Shown here: positions 54,580-61,314 of the stretch, in pieces | Numbering within the stretch: position 1 is the first letter of the stretch | How the letters are laid out: the number at the start of each line of letters is the position of its first letter | Source: Pseudomonadales bacterium | GTDB taxonomy: Bacteria > Pseudomonadota > Gammaproteobacteria > Pseudomonadales > Pseudohongiellaceae | DNA: 61,314 nucleotides | NCBI GenBank assembly: GCA_023254735.1 | Contig: JALRKV010000063.1 | Span: 1 to 61,314, forward strand | Direction: 5' to 3' | The notes under the pieces: model-generated | Databases searched by the model: none | Seen by the model: only the letters and a program-made list of their open reading frames with translations | What the model was told of the DNA's origin: nothing | Translations under genes and position numbers: made by a program

Positions 54580-55635
54580 ATGAAGACGATCAAAGGGCCT
54601 GCAATTTTTTTAGCACAGTTTGTCGGTGAGCACGCACCGTTCAATTCGCTAGACAGCATAGCCGCTTGGGCAGCCGATCTGGGTTACAAAGGCATTCAAG
54701 TACCCAGCGGCGAGCCTAGCCTGATTGATCTTGAGCTCGCCGCTGAAAGTCAGTCTTATTGCGATGACCTTCGCGATACCTTAGCGAATCATGGCATAGA
54801 GATAACCGAACTATCGACTCACTTGCAAGGTCAGCTTGTCGCCGTGCATCCGGCCTATGACGAGATGTTCGACGGCTTCGCCCCTGCGAATGTGCGCGGC
54901 CGACCCGATGCGCGCCAAGACTGGGCAGTGAATCAACTTATGCTTGCAGCGAAGGCCTCGCGCAGACTCGGACTTACCGCCCACGCCAGTTTCTCGGGCG
55001 CACTCGCATGGCCTTACTTTTATCCGTGGCCACAGCGTCCCGCCGGTCTGGTCGAGACGGCGTTTGATGAACTTGCGGCGCGTTGGCTTCCTATTCTCGA
55101 CGCGTTCGACGATGCGGGTGTCGACATCGGATTCGAGCTGCATCCCGGCGAAGACCTACACGATGGTGTGACCTTCGATATGTTTCTCGAGCGAGTTAAC
55201 AACCATCCCCGCGCCAATATTCTGTTCGACCCCAGCCACATGGTCTTGCAGCAACTCGATTACCTCAGCTTTATGGATGTCTATAAAGAGCGCATAAAGC
55301 TTGTGCACATCAAAGACGCCGAGTTTAATCCAACGGCCAGACAGGGCGTTTATGGTGGCTATCAGCCTTGGGTCGATAGGGCGGGCCGTTTCCGCTCGTT
55401 AGGCGATGGCCAAGTCGATTTTCGCTCGATGTTTTCTAAACTCGCCGCAAACGACTTCGAGGGATGGGCGGTGCTTGAGTGGGAGTGCTGCCTTAAACAT
55501 CCCGAAGACGGCGCGCGCGAAGGCGCCGCGTTCATTAAGGATCATATCATTCGCGTTACCGATCGTGCCTTCGACGATTTCGCTGATGCGGGTACCAATG
55601 ACGCAGCCAATGCGCGCATTCTGGGTTTAGATTAA
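54580..55635 (+). CDS. sugar phosphate isomerase/epimerase (AP endonuclease family 2 fold)
   Basis: A 351 aa TIM-barrel protein of the xylose-isomerase-like superfamily. Metal ligands are visible: Glu in GFELHPGEDLHDG, Asp-His in LFDPSHMVLQQ, His in LVHIKDAEF, and Glu near the end in VLEWECC. GQVDFRSMFSKLAANDFEG is the usual late block. The ATG at 54580 has GAGGACAG upstream. It overlaps the next gene by one base (TAATG). Related proteins (IolE/IolH, YcjR) act on inosose or 3-keto-sugars, fitting the dehydrogenase next door; exact reaction unknown. Confidence 0.88.
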   Translation: MKTIKGPAIFLAQFVGEHAPFNSLDSIAAWAADLGYKGIQVPSGEPSLIDLELAAESQSYCDDLRDTLANHGIEITELSTHLQGQLVAVHPAYDEMFDGFAPANVRGRPDARQDWAVNQLMLAAKASRRLGLTAHASFSGALAWPYFYPWPQRPAGLVETAFDELAARWLPILDAFDDAGVDIGFELHPGEDLHDGVTFDMFLERVNNHPRANILFDPSHMVLQQLDYLSFMDVYKERIKLVHIKDAEFNPTARQGVYGGYQPWVDRAGRFRSLGDGQVDFRSMFSKLAANDFEGWAVLEWECCLKHPEDGAREGAAFIKDHIIRVTDRAFDDFADAGTNDAANARILGLD

Positions 55636-56780
55636 TGGTTGCACGAATTCGCTTAGGTATGGTGGGAGGCGGACAGGGCGCGTTCATTGGCGAGGTGCAC
55701 CGCTTTGCTGCTCGCCTCGATGACCGTTTCGAGTTTTGTGCGGGCGCTCTCAGTGCGGATCCTGCGCGGGCACGTGAGTCAGCTCGGGAACTCGGCATTG
55801 CCGCCGATCGCACCTACGTGTCTTTCGAGGAAATGGCGCGAGTAGAATCACAGCGCGAAGACGGCGTGCAGGCGGTAGCAATCGTAACGCCGAATCATCT
55901 GCATTTTGAACCCGCCAAGGCAATGCTCGCGGCCGGTATTCATGTCATTTGCGATAAGCCGCTCACTAATGACTATGCCCAAGCACAAGAACTTGCCGAA
56001 ATCGTAAGCAAAAGTAAGGCACAGTTCGCCGTGACCTATAACTACAGCGGTTATCCACTTGTCCGCGAGGCGCGCCACCTAGTTGCTTCCGGCGCGCTCG
56101 GTGCGATTCGATTAGTACAGGTCGAATACCCACAGGACTGGCTCGCAACGAATATCGAGGCCAGTGGCCAGAAGCAAGCGGCGTGGCGAACAGATCCTGC
56201 TTGCGCAGGCGAAGGCGGTAGCATCGGCGACATAGGCACTCACGCTTTCCACCTCGCGGGATTTGTTTGCGGCATGCAGCCGACAAGCCTGCTTGCCGAT
56301 CTCACTTCTTTCGTCCCCGGCCGCGTCCTCGACGACAACGCCCACATTCTTCTGCGATACGCTAGCGGCGCTCGAGGCATGCTTTGGGCCAGTCAGGTAG
56401 CTGCGGGACAGGAAAATGCGCTCCGGCTGCGGGTGTACGGTGAAACGGGGAGTCTGGAATGGTTCCAAGAAAACCCTAATCAACTTTTTCATCGTCCCTT
56501 AGGCGAGCCGATGCGCACGCTCACCCGCGGCGGATCTGGTCTTTCGGCAAGCGTTGCTACACGAATCCCTGCGGGTCACCCGGAAGGATTTATCGAAGGC
56601 TTCGCCACGCTCTATAGCGACTTTGCCGACCTGATCGCATCCAGTGATGCAATTCGCGATTGCAATGAAGACGATCCTTCGCGGCTCCTCCCCACTGTCG
56701 CCGACGGTGTAAAGGGTGTACGTTTTGTTGCAGCGGCGGTAGAGTCGATGGCAAATGGCTCCAGTTGGGTGACGCTTTAG
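55635..56780 (+). CDS. Gfo/Idh/MocA family oxidoreductase
   Basis: NAD(P)-dependent sugar or inositol dehydrogenase family, 381 aa. The Rossmann N-terminus reads RIRLGMVGGGQGAFIGEVH, VAIVTPNHLHFEPAKAML follows, and the catalytic-Lys motif is CDKPLTND (usually EKP). GEGGSIGDIGTHAFHLAGFVCG holds the Asp-x3-His pair of the active site. The start overlaps the isomerase stop by one base. Next to two xylose-isomerase-like proteins and a GMC flavoprotein, it probably oxidises or reduces a keto-sugar intermediate. Confidence 0.91.
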   Translation: MVARIRLGMVGGGQGAFIGEVHRFAARLDDRFEFCAGALSADPARARESARELGIAADRTYVSFEEMARVESQREDGVQAVAIVTPNHLHFEPAKAMLAAGIHVICDKPLTNDYAQAQELAEIVSKSKAQFAVTYNYSGYPLVREARHLVASGALGAIRLVQVEYPQDWLATNIEASGQKQAAWRTDPACAGEGGSIGDIGTHAFHLAGFVCGMQPTSLLADLTSFVPGRVLDDNAHILLRYASGARGMLWASQVAAGQENALRLRVYGETGSLEWFQENPNQLFHRPLGEPMRTLTRGGSGLSASVATRIPAGHPEGFIEGFATLYSDFADLIASSDAIRDCNEDDPSRLLPTVADGVKGVRFVAAAVESMANGSSWVTL

Positions 56781-56812
56781 TAATTCAGAATCTAAAAAAA
56801 GGACTAGGCACA

Positions 56813-57658
56813 ATGGCGAATATCAGCCGACGAAAATTTCTAAATCGCAGCGGGCTATTAACCGCCGGCATCGCAAGCAGTGCGCTGCTTCAGTCATTCG
56901 CTGTCGCGCAATCTCGCCGAGTAGAAAATGTTGGACTTCAGCTGTACACACTGCGCAAAGAACTTGCCGATGATTTCGATGGCACGCTCGCACGCGTAGC
57001 CGAGCTTGGGTATAAAGAGATGGAGTTTGCTGGCTACTTCGGCCGCAGCGCGGCTCAGATTAAGGCGGCGCTCGACGCGAACGGATTGGTGTCACCGGCG
57101 GCGCATATTCAATGGGCCGCAGTCCGCGATAATCTACAAAGTGAAATTGAGCGCGCAGTAGGGATAGGCCAAGATTATATTGTCATTCCGTATTTGCAAG
57201 AAAACGAGAGAACACTCGATCACTACAAGCGGCTTGTCGATACGCTCAACGCTGCGGGTGAGGCTTGTCGCGAGGCGGGTCTTAAAATCGCTTACCACAA
57301 CCATGATTTTGAATTTGCCACCGTCGATGGCGTCGTTCCCTATGACATGCTGCTTGCCCAGACTGATCCGGCACTTGTCGATATGGAACTCGATCTGTTC
57401 TGGATAGCCTATGCTGGGGTCGATCCCCTCCGCTATGTTAAGGAACATGCGGGCCGCTTCAGTATGCTGCATGTAAAAGACCTTTCCGTTGATCGAAAGA
57501 TGGTGGCAGTGGGCGAGGGCTCGATCGACTTCGAATCCATTTTCGCGCTTACCGATACCGGTGGTTTTAAACATTATTTTGTCGAACACGACAATCCTGT
57601 CGACGCGTTCGAGTCTGTGTCCACGAGCATCGAATCGGTACGCCGAATGAGATTTTAA
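56813..57658 (+). CDS. Tat-exported xylose isomerase-like TIM-barrel protein
   Basis: A 281 aa protein with a twin-arginine signal (NISRRKFLNRSGLLTAG) ending near SFAVA, then a TIM-barrel of the sugar isomerase/epimerase superfamily. Metal ligand blocks: LKIAYHNHDFEF, DPALVDMELDLFWIAYAG, FSMLHVKDLSV, and HYFVEHDNP. The ATG at 56813 follows AAAGGACTAGG. Export by Tat implies that it folds, probably with metal, before crossing. It would act in the periplasm, in the same place as the GMC dehydrogenase encoded next. Likely epimerises or hydrolyses a 3-keto-sugar; not proven. Confidence 0.88.
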   Translation: MANISRRKFLNRSGLLTAGIASSALLQSFAVAQSRRVENVGLQLYTLRKELADDFDGTLARVAELGYKEMEFAGYFGRSAAQIKAALDANGLVSPAAHIQWAAVRDNLQSEIERAVGIGQDYIVIPYLQENERTLDHYKRLVDTLNAAGEACREAGLKIAYHNHDFEFATVDGVVPYDMLLAQTDPALVDMELDLFWIAYAGVDPLRYVKEHAGRFSMLHVKDLSVDRKMVAVGEGSIDFESIFALTDTGGFKHYFVEHDNPVDAFESVSTSIESVRRMRF

Positions 57659-57710
57659 TCTGCAAGCACAGCGGCGCAGCACCAAGCGGTAAGAAAACGA
57701 GGAGAGAAAA

Positions 57711-58253
57711 ATGAAAACCAGAAGAGAGTTTATCCAAGGCTTAATCTTATCGGTTGGCGGTGCGGCGACGCTCAGCGCCTGCGGAGATAATTCCCCTGCG
57801 GTCACAGCGACCGCACCGAACAACCCAGGGCGATTTTATACAAGTGAGGAAATGGCGCTCGTTAGCCGCGTCTCAGATCTCATCATCCCTCGGACAGATA
57901 CACCCGGCGCGCTCGACGTCAATGTTGCCGGCTACCTCGATGGCCTCATGAGCGATTGGGCAAGCGCAGAGACTCAGGGCGCGCACCGCGCAGCTCTCGC
58001 TCGACTGCGCGCAGACCTCGATTCTGCCGTTGGTGTTCCTTTCGAGCGTGCGGCGCAAGACGCAGCCGAGCACGCATTAACAGAACTCGACGCACGCGCG
58101 TTCGAGATCGATCAGAGCATGGACGGCTATCGCCGTTTCAAAGGCTGGATAACACAGGCATATTTCGCAACCGAAGGAGGCGCTGTCCAAGAACTAAAAT
58201 GGGTCGCCTTACCCGGCCGTTGGGATCCGAGCGTCGACATAACGCCTGCGTAA
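57711..58253 (+). CDS. gluconate 2-dehydrogenase subunit 3-like Tat protein
   Basis: A 180 aa small subunit with a twin-arginine signal (TRREFIQGLILSVGGAATLSACG); the Cys after LSA may also be a lipobox. The mature part contains ALVSRVSDLIIPRTDTPGALDVNVAGYLD, the hallmark of the gluconate_2-dh3 family. Such subunits partner a GMC flavoprotein lacking its own signal and carry it through Tat; glucoside 3-dehydrogenase LacC is a relative. The GMC gene follows after 82 bases. A cytochrome c subunit, expected as electron acceptor, is not adjacent. Confidence 0.9.
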   Translation: MKTRREFIQGLILSVGGAATLSACGDNSPAVTATAPNNPGRFYTSEEMALVSRVSDLIIPRTDTPGALDVNVAGYLDGLMSDWASAETQGAHRAALARLRADLDSAVGVPFERAAQDAAEHALTELDARAFEIDQSMDGYRRFKGWITQAYFATEGGAVQELKWVALPGRWDPSVDITPA

Positions 58254-58335
58254 CTCTGCGCGCCAAATGCGTTGCGCAAAAAATGACAAAGCGCCTTAAG
58301 GCGGCTCCAAAAGAATTGAAAAGAGGATAACCACA

Positions 58336-60036
58336 GTGGCAGATTTCGATGCGATAGTAGTAGGGTCGGGAATGAGTGGCGGCATGTCGGCCAAAGAGCT
58401 TACCGAGCGTGGACTCAAAGTGCTGGTGTTAGAGCGAGGCCCTGAAATAATTCCGGAGCGCGACTATACTGACAATTTAACCCCTTGGGAGAAACCCAAT
58501 CTCGACAGCGTTCCGCAGGACGAGATAGCGGAACATTATCCGCGTCAATACGGTGGCGTCGCTTACGCGATCAAAGAATCGACAAAACACTTTTGGGTAA
58601 AAGATTCCGAACACCCCTACGAAGAGGCCGAGGGCACGACTTACGACTGGCTGCGTGGCTATCATACAGCGGGCCGATCGATCATGTGGTCGCGCCAAAC
58701 TTACCGCTTGAGTGATCTCGATTTCGGTGCAAACGCGCGCGAGGGCCATGCTATCGACTGGCCAATCCGTTATGCCGACATTGAGCCTTGGTATAACAAG
58801 GTCGAGACCTTTGTTGGTATTTCTGGCAGCGCCGAAGGACTGCCACATCTTCCCGATAGTGTTTTCCAGCCGGCGTTTGAACTCACCGATGCCGAGAAAG
58901 CCTTAAAGGCAAGCGTTGAGTCGACTTTCCCCGAACGCAATGTCATTCCTGCGCGTATCGCACATCTTACAGAGGCGACAGAGGAGCAGAAATCGCTTGG
59001 GCGCAGCAACTGCCAAGTACGTAATCACTGCCACCAAGGCTGCAGCTTCAAGGCGTATTTCTCCTCGCTTAACGCGACACTACCCGCTGCCGAACGCACT
59101 GGCAACTTAACCATGGTTCACAACGCGATAGTTGAGTCGATCGAATACAACGCGGCGAGTAATCGTGTCTCTGGTGTGCGAGTAATCGATGCAGAGACAA
59201 ACGAGAAACGCACCTATACAGCAAAAGTTATTTTCCTAAATGCGTCCACAATCGCATCGGCAATGATTCTGCTGCAATCAAAGTCAGAAACGTTCCCTAA
59301 TGGACTGGCGAATCGTTCCGACCAAGTAGGCCGCAATTTAATGGACCACGTGAGCGGCGCAAATGCGACCGGTTACCTTAGCGGATTCGATAACAAGACA
59401 ACGTTTGGCAGACGACCAAGCGGCGGTATTTATATTCCGCGTTACGCCAATCTCAATGGGCAAGACAAGCCCTATCGCCGCGGGTTTGGTTTCCAAGGAG
59501 GCGCAACCTCAGTGGGTAATGCAGGCGGGCAAATCCCTGGCATCGGTCGGGCGTTTAAGGAAGCGCACAGATTACCGAGCGCATGGCGTATTGGTATCGG
59601 CGCCTTTGGCGAGCAGCTCTCGAATCCAGATAATCGCGTTACCCTTCATCCCAGCAAACGCGATAAATGGGGCAACCCTCTCGCGTTATTCAACGTTAAG
59701 TATGGCGAAAACGAATATAAAATGTTGGAAGAGGCGAGCAAAGACGCTGTCGCGATGCTCGAGGCAGCGGGTTGTACAAACATCACCGCGACACCGGTCA
59801 ATCTCACCAAGCCTGGTAACCGCATTCACGAAATGGGTAGCGCGCGCATGGGGCACGACCCCGAGACCTCCGTGCTTAACGGCTGGTGTCAGGCACACGA
59901 TGTGCCAAACCTGTTCATCACCGACGGCTCGTTTATGACGTCGGCCGCCTGTCAGAATCCGTCGCTTACATATATGGCGTTCAGCGCGCGTGCCGCGAAC
60001 TACGCAGCTGATCTGATTGAGCAGGGGGTCATCTAG
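58336..60036 (+). CDS. GMC-family flavoprotein dehydrogenase
   Basis: FAD-dependent alcohol/sugar dehydrogenase of the glucose-methanol-choline family, 566 aa, without a signal peptide. The FAD motif reads FDAIVVGSGMSGGMSAKEL at the N-terminus. A Cys-rich segment (CQVRNHCHQGCSFKAYF) is typical of the gluconate/glucoside dehydrogenase branch. MGSARMGHDPETSV and ACQNPSLTYMAFSARAA hold the C-terminal active-site His/Asn region. AGGATAACCAC precedes the start at 58336, read as GTG. It probably forms a complex with the upstream small subunit in the periplasm and resembles LacA-type glucoside 3-dehydrogenases; substrate not fixed by sequence. Confidence 0.92.
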   Translation: MADFDAIVVGSGMSGGMSAKELTERGLKVLVLERGPEIIPERDYTDNLTPWEKPNLDSVPQDEIAEHYPRQYGGVAYAIKESTKHFWVKDSEHPYEEAEGTTYDWLRGYHTAGRSIMWSRQTYRLSDLDFGANAREGHAIDWPIRYADIEPWYNKVETFVGISGSAEGLPHLPDSVFQPAFELTDAEKALKASVESTFPERNVIPARIAHLTEATEEQKSLGRSNCQVRNHCHQGCSFKAYFSSLNATLPAAERTGNLTMVHNAIVESIEYNAASNRVSGVRVIDAETNEKRTYTAKVIFLNASTIASAMILLQSKSETFPNGLANRSDQVGRNLMDHVSGANATGYLSGFDNKTTFGRRPSGGIYIPRYANLNGQDKPYRRGFGFQGGATSVGNAGGQIPGIGRAFKEAHRLPSAWRIGIGAFGEQLSNPDNRVTLHPSKRDKWGNPLALFNVKYGENEYKMLEEASKDAVAMLEAAGCTNITATPVNLTKPGNRIHEMGSARMGHDPETSVLNGWCQAHDVPNLFITDGSFMTSAACQNPSLTYMAFSARAANYAADLIEQGVI

Positions 60037-60109
60037 CAGATTCTATGTTGAGTAGCTCAATCAGATTGCGAGTGAAAAATTTGATTAATCTAGAAAGGGA
60101 TAAGCCGCT

Positions 60110-60433
60110 ATGACACTCAGAAGCACCTATCTTCTACTTGCGATACTCGGCGCGGCAGTGCCCTATCTTTTCTTCCTGGATTTTTTCGGCGAGTACGGGG
60201 TGAGTGTTTCAGACTTCATCGTCGCGCTCTTCGCGAATTCTGCTGTCGGCGGATTTACGGCCGATCTCCTCATTAGCTCGTTTGTATTCTGGCTATATAT
60301 GTTCGCCCGTCGCGCACAGACGAAAGGCACAAGTCCAGCCCCTTGGATTTTTATGCTTCTGAATCTAGGTATCGGATTGTCCTGCGCTCTCCCTGCCTAC
60401 CTCTATGCGCAGGCTAGTCGCGATGCGCAGTAA
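60110..60433 (+). CDS. DUF2834 membrane protein
   Basis: A small membrane protein of 107 aa with three hydrophobic segments (TYLLLAILGAAVPYLFFLDFF; LLISSFVFWLYMFARR; IFMLLNLGIGLSCALPAYLY). The pattern, including the first helix ending PYLFFLDFF and an Asn/Gly-rich middle, matches DUF2834. AGAAAGGGATAAG precedes the ATG. It follows the GMC gene by 73 bases and may be co-transcribed. Function unknown. Confidence 0.78.
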   Translation: MTLRSTYLLLAILGAAVPYLFFLDFFGEYGVSVSDFIVALFANSAVGGFTADLLISSFVFWLYMFARRAQTKGTSPAPWIFMLLNLGIGLSCALPAYLYAQASRDAQ

Positions 60434-60451
60434 TAGGGTTTTACAAGACTG

Positions 60452-60625
60452 ATGCGCGGCGTCAAAAAACAGGATCTCCCTCAGAAAATTTGCCCTGTCT
60501 GCAAACTGCCTTTTGCGTGGCGGAAAAAATGGGAGAAGAATTGGGACGAGGTTAAATACTGTTCGGAGCGGTGCCGACGATCGGTTAAGGCCTGCCAAGC
60601 CCCAGCTTCCCCCGAACCGCGCTAA
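60452..60625 (+). CDS. DUF2256 zinc-ribbon-like small protein
   Basis: A 57-residue protein below the usual length cut-off. It reads [17 protein letters not shown], then the [18 protein letters not shown] core, then ERCRR. Two Cys pairs (CPVC and CSERC) and the WRKKW...WDEVKYCS block are the DUF2256 signature, probably one zinc site. The start is 18 bases after the DUF2834 stop. Its last 41 bases overlap the 3' end of the SulP gene on the other strand. Relatives often sit near photolyase/cryptochrome genes; none is visible here. Confidence 0.85.
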   Translation: MRGVKKQDLPQKICPVCKLPFAWRKKWEKNWDEVKYCSERCRRSVKACQAPASPEPR

Positions 60626-61314
60626 ACGCTTCAAACTGACTCAGATAGACCTCGCCGCTGAGATGCGCGAAGAAATCGGTGCGATTGAGCATGTCCATCA
60701 CGGGCCCCTTCACCTCCGACAGGTTCAGCGTGATTCCCTGCTGTTTCAAGCGCAGATTGATCGCTTCGAGTGTCTCCAACGCCGTGTAGTCAATCTCATT
60801 AATCGCCGTGCACATGAGTATAACGTGTGCGATTTCGCCGTTGTCGAACGCGGCAGAATAGATCCGTTCCTCGAGATAAGAGGCGTTGGCGAAGAAGAGG
60901 CTTTCGTCGACTCGAAGAGTAAGAATCTGTGGATAACTTTCGACCTGATAACGGCGCACGTTGCGGAAATGCTCGGTGCCCTCGATAAGCCCCACTTCGG
61001 CGATATGCGGCTTGGAGGTGCGATAGAGATGTAAACCAATCGATACTAAGATGCCGCAGGACACACCGGCTTCGACGCCGAACCCCAAGGTAATAAACAT
61101 TGTGACCAACACGGCTGCCGTATCACCCTTGGAGACGCGCCAGGTCTTTTTGATGACCGAAAAATCAACGAGGGCAATGACGGCAACGATAATCGTGGCG
61201 GCGAGAGTCGCCTTAGGCAGACTGTAAAGTAATGGCGTGAGGAAGAGAGAGACTACGCCGATGAATGCAGCGGTCATGAGGCTCGCCGCCTGAGTTACGG
61301 CGCCTGCGTCGAAG
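60585..61314 (-). CDS. SulP-family anion transporter, C-terminal part (cut by window end)
   Basis: The frame stays open to the window edge, so the 5' end is missing. The visible 243 residues begin [17 protein letters not shown] and hold the last membrane helices of a SulP transporter ([27 protein letters not shown]), then a cytoplasmic STAS domain (about the last 130 residues, including [20 protein letters not shown] and [20 protein letters not shown]). SulP proteins carry sulfate, bicarbonate or dicarboxylates. Sulfate would suit the sulfatase cluster nearby, but this is inference. The apparent ATG at 61277 is internal. Confidence 0.88.
   Translation of the reverse strand, partial: FDAGAVTQAASLMTAAFIGVVSLFLTPLLYSLPKATLAATIIVAVIALVDFSVIKKTWRVSKGDTAAVLVTMFITLGFGVEAGVSCGILVSIGLHLYRTSKPHIAEVGLIEGTEHFRNVRRYQVESYPQILTLRVDESLFFANASYLEERIYSAAFDNGEIAHVILMCTAINEIDYTALETLEAINLRLKQQGITLNLSEVKGPVMDMLNRTDFFAHLSGEVYLSQFEAFSAVRGKLGLGRP

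Overview
This 61 kb window looks like chromosomal DNA from a Gram-negative, quinone-respiring gammaproteobacterium, probably a marine heterotroph near the Pseudomonadales/Cellvibrionales. The evidence is gene order and content: argH/hemC-hemD-hemX-hemY, rho-ubiD with trxA upstream, gshA-dsbB, yrfG-hslR, lipid A and LPS-core genes (msbA, an LpxL-type acyltransferase, GT2/GT9 transferases), and sulfatases typical of algal-polymer users. Base composition is moderately GC-rich. I found no tRNA, rRNA, IS element, prophage or CRISPR array. The organism is inferred, not read from a marker gene.

Layout. 0.1-3.8 kb: a Gld-type ABC exporter (ATPase, permease, auxiliary protein), meeting tail to tail a two-component system (3.8-5.8 kb). 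6-14.8 kb: envelope genes (ABC-F ATPase, MsbA, two LPS-core glycosyltransferases, diacylglycerol kinase, LpxL-type acyltransferase, a Deg protease). 14.8-25.8 kb: housekeeping genes (argH, hemC/D/X/Y, ubiD, rho, trxA, hemB). 26-32.7 kb: a VTT-FAD oxidoreductase fusion, dsbB, gshA, hslR, yrfG, cysQ. Two exported hydrolases follow (32.9-36.1 kb).

36.1-44.5 kb is the most unusual part. A plus-strand acyl-CoA cluster (acyl-CoA dehydrogenase with a long N-terminal extension, class III CoA-transferase, acyl-CoA ligase) faces a minus-strand pair. The first gene of the pair is a DsbA/FrnE-family oxidoreductase in which an in-frame UGA replaces the first Cys of the CPWC motif. A good ribosome-binding site lies upstream of the full-length ATG and a SECIS-like hairpin starts just after the UGA, so I read it as a selenoprotein (UPWC) that ORF callers would truncate. 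The second gene is SDR-like but carries both diagnostic motifs of halohydrin dehalogenases (T-X4-Y-X-G and S-X12-Y-X3-R). A perfect FNR/ANR-type box (TTGAT-N4-ATCAA) lies in the divergent intergenic region upstream.

44.5-60.6 kb is catabolic: an M28 peptidase, a sirtuin, an alkylsulfatase-type metallo-beta-lactamase, an FGly arylsulfatase, an Rbs-type sugar ABC transporter, two TIM-barrel isomerases, a Gfo/Idh/MocA dehydrogenase, and a Tat-exported small subunit with a GMC flavoprotein. Together these suggest desulfation of an organic sulfate ester, uptake of the sugar or polyol, and oxidation/epimerisation; the substrate is not known. The window ends inside a SulP-family anion transporter, which would fit sulfate handling.

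I could not run homology searches or RNA folding. Functions rest on motifs, length and gene order read by eye.
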